57,210 nt of DNA from Kiloniellaceae bacterium (GTDB lineage Bacteria; Pseudomonadota; Alphaproteobacteria; Kiloniellales; Kiloniellaceae), in assembly GCA_009377535.1 (NCBI GenBank), contig WHTV01000018.1:439-57648 (forward strand), read 5' to 3'. Positions 35,814-46,857 of this stretch are shown one piece after another; within the stretch, counting starts at the first letter, position 1, and every line of letters begins with the position of its first letter. A model generated the notes under the pieces. It worked only from the letters and a program-made list of their open reading frames with translations, was not told the origin of the DNA and made no database searches. Both the position numbers and the translations under genes were made by a program.

Positions 35814-36536
35814 TCAGCCGTGGGCGGCGTGCTTGGTCGGCTGGCTGCCGTCGGCATTCACCACCGGGTCGCGCAGGACGTAGCCACGGCCCCAGACGGT
35901 TTCGATGTAGTTGTCGCCGCCGGTTGCGTTGGCCAGCTTCTTGCGAAGCTTGCAGACGAAAACGTCGATGATCTTCAGCTCCGGCTCGTCCATGCCGCCG
36001 TAGAGATGATTGAGGAACATCTCCTTGGTCAGCGTGGTGCCTTTGCGCAGCGACAGCAGTTCCAGGATTCCGTACTCCTTGCCGGTCAGGTGGAGGGGTT
36101 GGCCCTCTACTTCGACCGTGCGGGTGTCGAGATTGACCGTCAGCTTGCCGGTCGAAATCACGGAGTCCGAATGACCCTTGGACCGCCGGACAATCGCCTG
36201 GATGCGGGCGACAAGCTCGCGCTTGTCGAAGGGTTTGGTCAGGTAGTCGTCGGCGCCGACACCCAGGCCCTTGATCTTGTCGTCCAGGCCGCTGAGGCCC
36301 GAGAGGATCAGGATCGGGGTCTTCACCCGGGCGGCCCTAAGGCGCCGCAGAACCTCGTAGCCGTCCATGTCGGGCAGCATGAGGTCCAGGATGATGATGT
36401 CGTAGTCGTACAGCTTACCGATTTCGAGGCCGTCTTCGCCCATATCGGTGGTGTCGCACACATAGCCCTCCGACCGCAGCATCATCTCGATGCCTTGGGC
36501 TGTGGCGGTATCGTCTTCGACAAGCAAAACTCTCAT
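35814..36536 (-). CDS. ctrA: Cell-cycle response regulator CtrA
   Basis: The protein has an OmpR-type layout and near-standard CtrA sequence: [20 protein letters not shown], phosphorylation site Asp51 ([11 protein letters not shown]) and a winged-helix DNA-binding domain ([36 protein letters not shown]). It should control flagellar, chemotaxis and cell-cycle genes through TTAA-N7-TTAA boxes. Its C-terminal tail ([10 protein letters not shown]) does not end in the two alanines that mark Caulobacter CtrA for ClpXP. It is divergent from fliI, and two CtrA-like boxes lie between them. Confidence 0.95.
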   Translation of the reverse strand: MRVLLVEDDTATAQGIEMMLRSEGYVCDTTDMGEDGLEIGKLYDYDIIILDLMLPDMDGYEVLRRLRAARVKTPILILSGLSGLDDKIKGLGVGADDYLTKPFDKRELVARIQAIVRRSKGHSDSVISTGKLTVNLDTRTVEVEGQPLHLTGKEYGILELLSLRKGTTLTKEMFLNHLYGGMDEPELKIIDVFVCKLRKKLANATGGDNYIETVWGRGYVLRDPVVNADGSQPTKHAAHG

Positions 36537-36602
36537 GGCGGTGACCTAGTGCCTGTATAGTTCCCCTGGGGTTTGATTATTAACCAATTTGCCAAATCAA
36601 TG

Positions 36603-36617
36603 TTAATAAATTGTTAC
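36603..36617. promoter_or_regulatory. CtrA box between ctrA and fliI
   Basis: TTAA-N7-TTAC, one base from the CtrA consensus, in a strongly AT-rich block 67 bases before the ctrA ATG. It would fit CtrA autoregulation. Confidence 0.6.
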
Positions 36618-36686
36618 CAGCGTTAATTATCCTGAAGCCTTGGCAAATAAGCCGTTTTGCGCTGCTTCGCTGCTGATTTTCCTAAT

Positions 36687-36701
36687 TTTACCCAACCTTA
36701 A
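36687..36701. promoter_or_regulatory. Second CtrA box, upstream of fliI
   Basis: TTTA-N7-TTAA, one base from the CtrA consensus, ending 68 bases before the preferred fliI start at 36770. Confidence 0.5.
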
Positions 36702-36769
36702 GCCCGATGCCCGAGACTGCCTGCAGCGGTCGTTGTGAACGTGCCAGGGGCTTTGCGGTAAAATTGGGG

Positions 36770-38233
36770 ATGATGGCTTCCACCTTCGTTAAAGAAATCG
36801 GGCAACTGGCGGACTACCGCCTCTATGGCCGCGTCGCCGGCGTGCTTGGCATGCTGGTCGAGGTCGTGGGTCTCGAGCAGGCGCTATCGATCGGGTCGCG
36901 CTGCGCCATTCATGCGCAGGGCAATCGCCGCGTTACCTGCGAGGTGATCGGGTTCCGCCAGCGCCGCGCCCTGCTGCTGCCGTTCGGTTCCCTCGAAGGT
37001 GTCGGCCTCGGCTGCAAGGCCGAGGTGATGGAGAGCGAGCCCCTGGTGCGGCCGTCCAACGCCTGGCTCGGCCGCGTGATCAACGCGATGGGGGAGCCGG
37101 TGGACGGCAAGGGGCCGCTGCCAGACGGCCTGCTGGCCTATGCCCTGCGGGCTTCGCCGCCGCCGGCGCACAGCCGCCGTCGCCTTGGCGGCAAGATCGA
37201 TCTCGGCGTGCGCGCCATGAATACTTTCCTGTCCTGCTGCAAGGGCCAGCGCATGGGCATCTTCGCCGGTTCCGGCGTCGGCAAGTCCGTGCTGCTCTCC
37301 ATGCTGGCACGCTATGCCGAGGCCGACGTCAACGTCATCGGGCTGATCGGCGAGCGCGGCCGCGAGGTCCAGGAATGGCTCGAGGACGATCTCGGGCCGG
37401 AGGGCCTGGCCCGCTCGGTGGTAGTGGTTGCCACCTCCGACGAGCCGCCGCTCATGCGTCGCCAGGCGGCCTACCTGACGCTGACGCTCAGCGAGTTTTT
37501 CCGCGACCAGGGACGCGACGTGCTCTGTCTGATGGATTCCGTGACGCGCTTTGCCATGGCGCTGCGCGAGATCGGCCTGTCCGCCGGCGAGCCGCCGGCC
37601 AGCAAGGGCTATACTCCCTCGGTCTTCGCCGAGTTGCCGCGGCTCCTGGAGCGCGCCGGACCGGGCATCGACGACGGATCGGTCACCGGCCTCTTCACGG
37701 TGCTGGTGGAGGGCGACGACCACAACGAGCCGATCGCCGACGCCGTACGCGGCATCCTCGACGGCCACATCGTGTTGGACCGCCAGGTGGCCGAGCGCAA
37801 CCGCTATCCGGCCATCAACCTGTTGCGCAGCGTTTCGCGCACCATGCCGGATTGCAACAACGAGGCGGAGAACCGGCTGGTGAACCGCGCGCGCGGCCTG
37901 CTGGCAACCTACGAGAACATGGCCGAGCTCATCCGCATCGGTGCCTACAAGCAGGGCAGCGACCCCGCGGTCGACGAGGCGATCCACTACTACGACGGCC
38001 TGGACGGTCTTCTCGGTCAGCCGAAGGACGAGGTGAGCAGCCTTGAGGAGGGCTACAGCCAGCTGGCCGGCTTGCTCGGCCTGCCGGATCCGGCGCTTGA
38101 GGTCCGTGAGGCCGTCGGGCAAGAGCCGGCCGAGGCAGCGGCGCCGGGGACCGGGGAAGAGCACGATTTCAAGCAGCGCCGCGAGCGCATGGCCGCGGCA
38201 CTCAACCTGCGCCGGGCCAAGGCGCCGGGCTAG
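36770..38233 (+). CDS. fliI: Flagellar export ATPase FliI
   Basis: FliI energises export of flagellar subunits through the type III apparatus. The protein has Walker A (GIFAGSGVGKSVLL, near residue 165), Walker B (DVLCLMDSVTRFAMA) and a conserved GYTPSVFAELPRLLERAG loop. The ATG at 36770 is preceded by a GGGG stretch; an ATG at 36707 is possible. It is followed by fliJ. The pair is encoded divergently from ctrA, away from the other export genes. Confidence 0.94.
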   Translation: MMASTFVKEIGQLADYRLYGRVAGVLGMLVEVVGLEQALSIGSRCAIHAQGNRRVTCEVIGFRQRRALLLPFGSLEGVGLGCKAEVMESEPLVRPSNAWLGRVINAMGEPVDGKGPLPDGLLAYALRASPPPAHSRRRLGGKIDLGVRAMNTFLSCCKGQRMGIFAGSGVGKSVLLSMLARYAEADVNVIGLIGERGREVQEWLEDDLGPEGLARSVVVVATSDEPPLMRRQAAYLTLTLSEFFRDQGRDVLCLMDSVTRFAMALREIGLSAGEPPASKGYTPSVFAELPRLLERAGPGIDDGSVTGLFTVLVEGDDHNEPIADAVRGILDGHIVLDRQVAERNRYPAINLLRSVSRTMPDCNNEAENRLVNRARGLLATYENMAELIRIGAYKQGSDPAVDEAIHYYDGLDGLLGQPKDEVSSLEEGYSQLAGLLGLPDPALEVREAVGQEPAEAAAPGTGEEHDFKQRRERMAAALNLRRAKAPG

Positions 38234-38308
38234 ACAAGCGCGCCCGGCCGGCGCCGCCGGCAGGGGCAGAAAACTTGACGACTGTTTTTTGGTGGGAGTT
38301 GATTTACG

Positions 38309-38740
38309 GTGACTGCTCTTGATCAGCTGGTGCGGCTGCACCGATGGACACTCGACGAGAAGCGTCAGAAACTGGCCGATCTGGAACGCTTCCGGACCAA
38401 GCTGCTCGGCAACATCGAGGCGCTCGAGGCCGACTTGGCACGGGAGCAGGCCGCGAGCGAGCGCGCCGACGTCACCAGTATTTCGCTGCCCGCCTTCATC
38501 AAGGCGACCATCGACCGGCGCCGCAAGATCGAAGGCTCGATCGCCGAGATCGACCGTTCCATCGCCGCCGCGCGCGACGAGATCACCGAGGCCTTCCAGG
38601 AATTCAAGAAGTACGAGACGGCGCACGGCAACCATCTGCGCCGCGAGGCCGTGAAGCAGTCGCGTCGCGAGCAGACCACGGCCGACGAGCTCGGCATCGA
38701 GCTGCATCGCCGCCGGGCGGCCGGCTCAAGCCTCGGATAG
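38309..38740 (+). CDS. fliJ: Flagellar export protein FliJ
   Basis: The 143-residue protein is nearly all coiled coil (LVRLHRWTLDEKRQKLADLE and after), as FliJ is, and lies 75 bases after fliI. It starts at a GTG. FliJ binds the FliI ring and helps couple it to the export gate. The gene converges on the FliK-like gene with only 5 bases between. Confidence 0.85.
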   Translation: MTALDQLVRLHRWTLDEKRQKLADLERFRTKLLGNIEALEADLAREQAASERADVTSISLPAFIKATIDRRRKIEGSIAEIDRSIAAARDEITEAFQEFKKYETAHGNHLRREAVKQSRREQTTADELGIELHRRRAAGSSLG

Positions 38741-38745
38741 AGAAG

Positions 38746-40662
38746 CTAGACCTTCAGTCCCTCGTGCGGTGCCGTGGCGCCGCGTGCCGCGAGCAGGTCC
38801 ATCCAGTCGCTGGAGGCCTGGAACACCAGCCGGCCGTTGTAGCCGGCGATGGCATTGGCTTCCTCGAAGAGCGCCATGAGGTCGCCGCGTACCAGCGCCG
38901 GCAGCGGGCGTCGGCTGCGCAGGATCAGGTCGAAGAGGCGGGCCCGAACCAGTCCGTCGAGTTGCAGCGCGCCATGGTGTTTCAGCTCCAGCTCCAGCAC
39001 GAAGCGGGTGGCCTTCTCGCCGTCCTCGCCCTGCCGACCGCCGTGGTCTTGATGGCGGAAGTAGAAGCGGAGCTCGCGCAGGCCCTGATCGCTCCACAGC
39101 GGCAGATTGACTAGGCGCCATTCGCCGGCCGGGGTCTCGATGCTACGGCTGAGGCCGGCGAATTCGCGGCCCAGCCGCTCAGAGAGCTCGCCGCGGTCGC
39201 TTTGTGCTCCCGCGAAGCCGGCCTTGGACAGCCAGCCTGCGACGTTGCCCTGGTTGAGCGCGGACAGAAAGAACAGCACGCCTGAGGCCAATCGCGGGCC
39301 GACCTGGGGCAGGGCGCGGGCGACGGCTTCCGCCTGGCCCGCCGGCAACCCGTGGAGCAGGGCTTCCCCCAGGTTTTCGAGGCTTGGCCAGGTCGCCGCC
39401 AGTCCCGGCGGGACCGCCGGTCCGGCCGCGGCAGGCAGGGTGATCTCCAGCGCGAGGCTGGTGCCGGGCGGCAACACCTGGCGGGTGTCGAGCGTCAGCG
39501 TCCCCAAGGGCGTATGCAGGATCGGCTGGCCGCTGCTGGTGGTGGCGGTCACCAGGCCGGTCACCCTCACCAGGTTGGCGGCGGGACCTGCCGCCGGGTC
39601 AATGCCGGACGCTGCTCGTGCGGCCGTTGCACTGCCGGCCGGCGTGCCGGCGGCCTTCGCCGCGGCCTCGGAGCTCAGGCCTTGCAGGGCGGTGGCGAGG
39701 GAGTGGCCACTGTTGGCGACCGGTGTCTGTGGCGCGAGCCGGAGCCCGGGTCCAGGCTCGCCTCTGCCGAGCGAGGGCAGTGCGGGGGCGAGGCTCGCGG
39801 GACCGGCCGGCACAGCGCCTGGGGGCGAGGGAGGGCCGGCAGCGGCGCTGTTGGCTGCAGCGCCGGAGCTGCCTTTCGACGCCAGGCCCGGGCTGGCCGG
39901 TGGCGTTGCGGCGCCGGTGCCGAGACCCTTCGACGGCATGCTCGCCAGGGGGATTTCCAAGGTGTCGGCGGGGCCGCCGCCGGGGGCTGCGGCGGGGCTG
40001 GCGGGGAGCGCCGGGATCGTCGGCACAGCCGGTAACGGGATCGTCGGCGCAGCGGCCGCCGGGGTTGCGAGCACGCCGAGAGGGGGCGCTGCGGTGCCGG
40101 GCGCTACGGCGGTCGGCGGTCCGGCCGGTGCGGCCGGGGCGGGCGATTGGATGCCGAGCGAGAGAATCCGGGCCAGCAGCTCGGTACCCGGCAGGGCGGT
40201 CGGCAGGCCGGCCAGGGAGGGCGCCGGCGGGGCGGCATGGAGCACGGCGCGCAGCAGCTGGCCGCGTTTCACCAGGTCGTTGGGATTGGCGGGAAGCGCC
40301 GGGGCATCCGCGGGCCCCGCCGGCGCCTGCGGGGTCTGCCCGGGCGCCGCGGCGGCGCCACCAGCAGCTTGCAGCAGGAGCAGGTTCAGCATCACCTGCG
40401 GGCCGACATTGCGCACCTGAAGCACGACCTCGGTGCCAACCGGCAGCGCGCGGGAGACAGCGAGCGCCAGCACGCCAAGCCGGGTGCGCACCAGCAGATG
40501 CCCGTGGTCATTCCTGCCCGCCACGGTGCCGCGCAGGTTCTCGCCGGTGGCGAGACGTGCCAGGTCCGGCGAGGGATCGATGACGCGGATGGCGGTCTCT
40601 CCTCCAGCGGCGCCCTGGGCGCGCGCCGTGCCTGCGGCAAGCGTGGTGAAGATGTCGCTCAT
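38746..40662 (-). CDS. FliK-like hook-length control family protein
   Basis: The first 110 residues are a compact beta-rich domain (LRGTVAGRNDHGHLLVRTRL). Then come about 270 residues of Ala/Pro/Gly low-complexity linker and a second folded domain from about residue 380. The final 110 residues (LRELRFYFRHQDHGGRQGED, then VLELELKHHGALQLDGLVRA) resemble the C-terminal domain of FliK. This fits a ruler-like flagellar protein. It is the last gene of the fliF operon, 13 bases after flhG. A separate fliK lies at 53718. Confidence 0.6.
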   Translation of the reverse strand: MSDIFTTLAAGTARAQGAAGGETAIRVIDPSPDLARLATGENLRGTVAGRNDHGHLLVRTRLGVLALAVSRALPVGTEVVLQVRNVGPQVMLNLLLLQAAGGAAAAPGQTPQAPAGPADAPALPANPNDLVKRGQLLRAVLHAAPPAPSLAGLPTALPGTELLARILSLGIQSPAPAAPAGPPTAVAPGTAAPPLGVLATPAAAAPTIPLPAVPTIPALPASPAAAPGGGPADTLEIPLASMPSKGLGTGAATPPASPGLASKGSSGAAANSAAAGPPSPPGAVPAGPASLAPALPSLGRGEPGPGLRLAPQTPVANSGHSLATALQGLSSEAAAKAAGTPAGSATAARAASGIDPAAGPAANLVRVTGLVTATTSSGQPILHTPLGTLTLDTRQVLPPGTSLALEITLPAAAGPAVPPGLAATWPSLENLGEALLHGLPAGQAEAVARALPQVGPRLASGVLFFLSALNQGNVAGWLSKAGFAGAQSDRGELSERLGREFAGLSRSIETPAGEWRLVNLPLWSDQGLRELRFYFRHQDHGGRQGEDGEKATRFVLELELKHHGALQLDGLVRARLFDLILRSRRPLPALVRGDLMALFEEANAIAGYNGRLVFQASSDWMDLLAARGATAPHEGLKV

Positions 40663-40675
40663 GCCGCAGGGCTCG

Positions 40676-41464
40676 TCAGTTGCCGGCGTCGAGCCGGCTG
40701 ACCAGGGCCTCGATGTCCTCAGCCGCCTGGCTGTTGGGGTGGCGCGTGAGGATCGGAGTCTGGTGGCGGATGGCGTCCTTCACCTTGGCGTCCCGGCGGA
40801 TCACGCCGACCAGCCGCGGCGAGATCTTGAGGAAGGACTCGCAGGCCTTCAACAGCGTGGCATAGGTGCGCTCGCCCTCCGCCGGCGACGTCGCCATGTT
40901 GATGACGATGCGGAGGTCGGCTGTGGGGTTCTGGAGGTGCGCCAGCTTGATGAAGGCATAGGCGTCGGTCAGCGAGGTCGGCTCGTCGGTCGCCACGACC
41001 AGGCTGGTGCGCGCCAGGGCGGCCAGCTGGCGCACCGTGCGGTCGAGGCCGGCGCCGAGGTCGAGGATCACCCTGTCGTAAGCCGGGGCCAGGGCCGCAA
41101 GGTCGTCCATCAGCTGTTGCAGGCGCCCGGCGGGAAGGTTGGCCAGGCTACCGGTGCCGGAGCGTCCGGCGATGACGTCGAAGCCGCCGCTGGGATGCGC
41201 GACAATGGCATCCTTCAATGCGTACGAGCCTTCCAGCACGCCGGCGAGATCGTTGTGGGGGTGCAGGCCGAGCTGGATGTCGACGTTGGCGAGCCCGAGA
41301 TCGCCATCGAACAGCAGCACGCGCTTGGCTTTCCGCGCCAGTGCCTGGGCTAGAGTGACGGACAGCCAGGTTTTGCCCACGCCGCCCTTGCCGGAGGCAA
41401 CAGCGAGCATGTTGGCACAATTCTGCTGCCGCTCTTCGGGATCCATCATGGTGGCTTCGGTCAT
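40676..41464 (-). CDS. flhG: MinD/ParA-like ATPase FlhG (YlxH)
   Basis: The N-terminal deviant Walker A (ASGKGGVGKTWLSV) and LLFDGDLGLANVDIQLGL mark the MinD family. Its place after flhF identifies FlhG, which limits flagellar number and works against FlhF. The ATG at 41464 lies 7 bases after the flhF stop; a frame start further upstream would overlap flhF more. Confidence 0.9.
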   Translation of the reverse strand: MTEATMMDPEERQQNCANMLAVASGKGGVGKTWLSVTLAQALARKAKRVLLFDGDLGLANVDIQLGLHPHNDLAGVLEGSYALKDAIVAHPSGGFDVIAGRSGTGSLANLPAGRLQQLMDDLAALAPAYDRVILDLGAGLDRTVRQLAALARTSLVVATDEPTSLTDAYAFIKLAHLQNPTADLRIVINMATSPAEGERTYATLLKACESFLKISPRLVGVIRRDAKVKDAIRHQTPILTRHPNSQAAEDIEALVSRLDAGN

Positions 41465-41471
41465 ACTGTTG

Positions 41472-42437
41472 CTAGTCCGCAGCGAGGAGTGTGGAGGCGT
41501 GGAAGGGTTCGAGAGTGGCAAGCAGGCGCGCCAGAGACACCGGGTTGACGGCGATCAGGCCGCCGCCGATGTGGCGCGAAACGCCGGCGGCAAGAAAACT
41601 CATGCCGCTGACGTGGGCGGCGCTGATCAGGCCGCCGAAGCGCCGAGCGGCATCCAGGCGGGTCGGAACAAGGCAACGCGCCCCGGCCTCGGCGAAGGCG
41701 AGGGCGGCATCGGCGGCCTCGGCGGAATCGCCGCCGGCGGGCAGCACCATGATCAGGTCGGCGCCGGCCGCTTCGGCCGCCTCGCGCAGTACCGAGCGCT
41801 CGATCGGATCGAAGGGATTGCAGCCGACGGTGTCGATGACGGCGATCTCGTCGGCTTCGCGCGCCTTCGCGGCGACGGCGACGGCTTCGGGCGTGTCGGC
41901 GAAGACCAGGCGGGCACCGAGCGCCTTGGTGAAAGTTTCCGCCTGGGCGCGACCGCCCGCCTTGCCGCCATCCATGGTGATCAACAGGCTGCGCGCTTCG
42001 GCAAGCCGGGCGCAGGCGCAGAGCTTGGCGGCGGTGACGCTCTTGCCGGCGCCGGAGGGTCCGATCAGCATGACCGGGCGCTCGGGACCGAGTTCGCTGA
42101 GCGGCTTGAAGTGCAGCTCGTGGTCGAGCGCGGCGGCGAAGGCCATCATCCAGTCATCGGCCGCGTGACCGGCGGCCACATTGAGGATGCGGTCGGCCAG
42201 TCCGCGCGGCACCCGATGATGGTCGAGCACTTCGGCGACGCGGTCGGCGGCCTCCAACTCGGCGATCGGCGGCGGCACCCGGAGGTCGCGCTGGTCGGCC
42301 GGCTCCAGGGCGGCGGTGACCCGCACGCCGCCGTCGCTGTCCTGGGTCGAGAGAATGATCGCCTCGTCGCCCAGCACCTTGCGAACCTGGGCCATAGCCT
42401 CGGCGGCGGTCCTGCCGGTGAAGGTGCGCAGCAACAT
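41472..42437 (-). CDS. flhF: SRP-type GTPase FlhF
   Basis: The protein has a short N-terminal basic domain (LLRTFTGRTAAEAMAQVRKV) and an SRP GTPase domain with P-loop GPSGAGKSVTAAKL and IAVIDTVGCNPFD at the switch region. The usual DTAGR is DTVGC here, which may slow hydrolysis. It helps place the flagellum at the pole. It overlaps flhA by one codon and precedes flhG. Confidence 0.87.
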   Translation of the reverse strand: MLLRTFTGRTAAEAMAQVRKVLGDEAIILSTQDSDGGVRVTAALEPADQRDLRVPPPIAELEAADRVAEVLDHHRVPRGLADRILNVAAGHAADDWMMAFAAALDHELHFKPLSELGPERPVMLIGPSGAGKSVTAAKLCACARLAEARSLLITMDGGKAGGRAQAETFTKALGARLVFADTPEAVAVAAKAREADEIAVIDTVGCNPFDPIERSVLREAAEAAGADLIMVLPAGGDSAEAADAALAFAEAGARCLVPTRLDAARRFGGLISAAHVSGMSFLAAGVSRHIGGGLIAVNPVSLARLLATLEPFHASTLLAAD

Positions 42438-44539
42438 CAGACCTGGCCCAGCGTCTTGATCTTCGCCTTGGCGTGGATCTCATTCTGCGACAGCACCACC
42501 GTCGAGGGGCGGAAGCGCTCGATGATCGAGCGCACGAAGGGACGCACTGCCGGCGAGGTGAGCAGCACCGGGCTTTCGCCCATCATGGCGTGGCGCTCGA
42601 AAATCTGCCGCACGCCGTTGATGAATTCCTGCAGGCGCGTCGGCGCCATGGAGAGCTGGCGGTCCTCGCCCTCACCGACGATCGCTTCGGCGAAGGCCTG
42701 CTCCCACTGCGCCGAGAGGGTAATCATCGGGATGAAGCCTTCAGGATTCTCCTGATCGTTGGAGATCTGACGGGCAAGGCGGGCGCGCACGTGCTCGGTG
42801 ATGGCGGTCACGTTGCGGCTGTAGCCGCAGGCTTCGGAAACGCCCTCCAGGATGGTCGGCAGGTCTCGCACCGAGACGCGCTCGGCCAGCAGGTTCTGCA
42901 GCACGCGCTGCAATCCGCCGACGGTGATCTGGCCGGGGATCAGGTCGGCGATCAGCTTCTGCTGCTCGCTGTCCTGCTCGTCGAGCAGCTTCTGGGTTTC
43001 CGCATAGGACAGCAGCTCGGACATGTTGTCCTTGATCAGCTCGGTGAGGTGCGTGGTCACCACGGTCGGCGGATCGACCACGGTGTAGCCGCGGAACAGC
43101 GCCTCCTCGCGGTTGGCCTCGTCGCACCACATGGCAGGCAGGCCGAAGGTGGGCTCAACGGTCTCCTCGCCGCGCAGGGGGATCTTCTCGCCGCGCGGGT
43201 CCATCACCAGCAACATGCTGGGACGCAGCTCGCCGCGCCCAGCCTCGATCTCCTTGAGCCGGATGACATAAGTGTTGGCGGGGAGCTGCAGGTTGTCCTG
43301 GATGCGGACCGACGGCATGACGAAACCGATTTCTTGCGCCAACTGACGGCGCAGCGACTTGATCTGATCGGTCAGGCGCTGGCCGCCCTGGCCGTTGATC
43401 ATCGGCAGCAGGCCGTAACCCAACTCCAGGCGGACCTGATCGATCTGCAGGGCGTTGGCAATCGGTTCCTCGGCGACCGGCACTGCGGTCTTGTCGGAAA
43501 GGACCTTGGCCTCCACGGCGGCGGCCCTGGCCTTCTTCTTGCTGGAGAACCAGGCTCCGGCAGCAGCCAGGCCCGAGAGCGCCAGGAAGGGCAGAGCCGG
43601 AATGCCCGGCAGCAGAGCCAGCGACAGCATCAGGAAGGACGACAGACCGAGGGCGCGCGGGTAGCCGCCGAGCTGGCCGATCAGCGCCTCGTCCATTGTT
43701 CCGGTCGCGGTCGACTTGGAGACCAGCAGGCCGGCGCCGGTGGAGACGATCAGCGCCGGGATCTGGCTGACCAGGCCGTCGCCGACGGTCAGGATGGTGT
43801 AGGTTTCGGCAGCCTGGAGGAAGGTCAGATCCTTCTGCGCCACGCCGATGATGATGCCGCCGATGACATTGATGAAGGTGATCATCAGGCCGGCGATGGC
43901 GTCGCCGCGCACGAATTTCGCGGCACCGTCCATCGAGCCGAAGAAGTTGCTCTCGTCCTCCAGCTCCTTGCGCCGGGTGCGTGCCGTGTTCTCGTCGATC
44001 AGGCCGGCGGAGAGGTCGGCGTCGATCGCCATCTGCTTGCCCGGCATGGCGTCCAGGCTGAAGCGGGCGGAGACCTCGGCGATGCGTCCGGAGCCCTTGG
44101 TGATGACGACGAAGTTCACGATCACCAGGATGCCGAAGATGATGATGCCAATGACGAAGTTGCCGCTCATCACGAAGCTGCCGAAAGCCTCGATCACCTT
44201 GCCGGCCGCGTCCGTCCCCTTGTGGCCGTCGGCCAGGATCAAACGGGTGGACGCGAGATTCAACGCCAGGCGCAGCATGGTCGCGATCAGGAGAACTGTC
44301 GGGAAGGAGTTGAACTCCAGCGGCTTGGCAATGAACAGAACGGTCATCAGGATGAGGACCGAGAAGGTCATGGAGACGGCCAGAGCCAGGTCCAGCGTCC
44401 AGCTCGGCATCGGCAGGATAAGCACGACGAGAATCGCCGTGACGCCGAGCGCCAGCGCGATGTCGCCGCGTTTCAGGGCATTGAAGACCCAGAGCAGCCG
44501 GGCGCCGGCGCCGCTACCTTCGACTTTCGTGTCAGCCAT
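42437..44539 (-). CDS. flhA: Flagellar export gate protein FlhA
   Basis: The 700-residue protein has an N-terminal membrane domain of about eight segments with the conserved FHIPEP-type region (RIAEVSARFSLDAMPGKQMA) and a C-terminal cytoplasmic domain. It forms the export gate ring that receives substrates. flhA is the first of the flh group after flbD in the fliF operon. Confidence 0.95.
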   Translation of the reverse strand: MADTKVEGSGAGARLLWVFNALKRGDIALALGVTAILVVLILPMPSWTLDLALAVSMTFSVLILMTVLFIAKPLEFNSFPTVLLIATMLRLALNLASTRLILADGHKGTDAAGKVIEAFGSFVMSGNFVIGIIIFGILVIVNFVVITKGSGRIAEVSARFSLDAMPGKQMAIDADLSAGLIDENTARTRRKELEDESNFFGSMDGAAKFVRGDAIAGLMITFINVIGGIIIGVAQKDLTFLQAAETYTILTVGDGLVSQIPALIVSTGAGLLVSKSTATGTMDEALIGQLGGYPRALGLSSFLMLSLALLPGIPALPFLALSGLAAAGAWFSSKKKARAAAVEAKVLSDKTAVPVAEEPIANALQIDQVRLELGYGLLPMINGQGGQRLTDQIKSLRRQLAQEIGFVMPSVRIQDNLQLPANTYVIRLKEIEAGRGELRPSMLLVMDPRGEKIPLRGEETVEPTFGLPAMWCDEANREEALFRGYTVVDPPTVVTTHLTELIKDNMSELLSYAETQKLLDEQDSEQQKLIADLIPGQITVGGLQRVLQNLLAERVSVRDLPTILEGVSEACGYSRNVTAITEHVRARLARQISNDQENPEGFIPMITLSAQWEQAFAEAIVGEGEDRQLSMAPTRLQEFINGVRQIFERHAMMGESPVLLTSPAVRPFVRSIIERFRPSTVVLSQNEIHAKAKIKTLGQV

Positions 44540-44572
44540 GTCGGAGCATGCTCCGCTTCTTGCCTAGCGGGC

Positions 44573-45946
<1,374 letters not shown>

Positions 45947-45991
45947 GCCTTCTCTCCAAGTCCCTAAGGGTTAGTTCCGATACAAATCCGG

Positions 45992-46834
45992 CTAGTCGAA
46001 GTAAGCCACCCGGCTCGCGGGTGGCAGTATGGTGTTCAGCATCATCTCCAGGCGCCGCGGATTCTCCTGCCGGCTGATGGAGGCGGCGCTGATGGTGTAG
46101 ATCCTGCAGACCGTTGCCTCGATGTGCGCGTTTCGCTCCAGCTTGCCGGCCAGCGGGTTGAAGACCATGTTGGCCAGCACGGCGCCGTAGAAGGTGGTCA
46201 GCAGGGCCACGGCCATGGCCGGGCCGATGGAAGAGGGATCGTCGAGGCTGCCCAGCATCTGCACCAGGCCGATGAGGGTGCCGATCAGGCCCATGGCAGG
46301 TGCCACCTCGCCGGCGCGCCGCAGAATGCCGGCAGAACGTTGATGGCGCTCGAAGGAAGCCTCGGAATCGCGGCTGAGGACGCGCTCGACTTCCTCCGCC
46401 GGGATGCCGTCGACCACCATGATGATCGCCCGCTGCAGGAAGGGTGCCTCGTCCAGTTGCTCGGTGACGCTCTGCAGCGCCAGGCGACCGCGCTTGCGTG
46501 CGAGGTCGGCCAGATAGAGCGCCTGTCCGACGGCGTTCTCCGGCGATTCGGTATGGTAGACCGCGGCGCGGAACATCAGCCCCTGGGCCAAGGCGATTTC
46601 GCCCAGGCTGAAGGAGATCGTGGTCACCAGGAAGGTCCCGCCGATCACGATGAGGATCGAGGGCACGTCGAAGAAGGCGGCAGCCTGGCCGCTAAGCATC
46701 ATGGCGCCAGCGATCATGGCGAAGGCGCCGCCAACGCCCAGCAGCGTGGCAAAGTCGACGGTCGGGCCGAGCCGTGGAATCTGAATCTCCACGGCCAGCT
46801 GTCCGTCGGTGCTGCTTGCCTGTGTATCGACCAT
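45992..46834 (-). CDS. motA: MotA-type flagellar motor stator protein
   Basis: The 280-residue protein has four membrane segments, at about 30-50, 58-78, 188-208 and 216-236. It has a cytoplasmic loop with the EEVERVLSRDSEASFERHQR helix, and GLIGTLIGLVQMLGSLDDPS with the conserved proline, as in MotA/PomA. It should form the proton or sodium channel with a MotB-type partner. No motB is present in the window. Confidence 0.87.
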   Translation of the reverse strand: MVDTQASSTDGQLAVEIQIPRLGPTVDFATLLGVGGAFAMIAGAMMLSGQAAAFFDVPSILIVIGGTFLVTTISFSLGEIALAQGLMFRAAVYHTESPENAVGQALYLADLARKRGRLALQSVTEQLDEAPFLQRAIIMVVDGIPAEEVERVLSRDSEASFERHQRSAGILRRAGEVAPAMGLIGTLIGLVQMLGSLDDPSSIGPAMAVALLTTFYGAVLANMVFNPLAGKLERNAHIEATVCRIYTISAASISRQENPRRLEMMLNTILPPASRVAYFD

Positions 46835-46857
46835 GGTGCCGGTGCCCGTCCGCCGCC

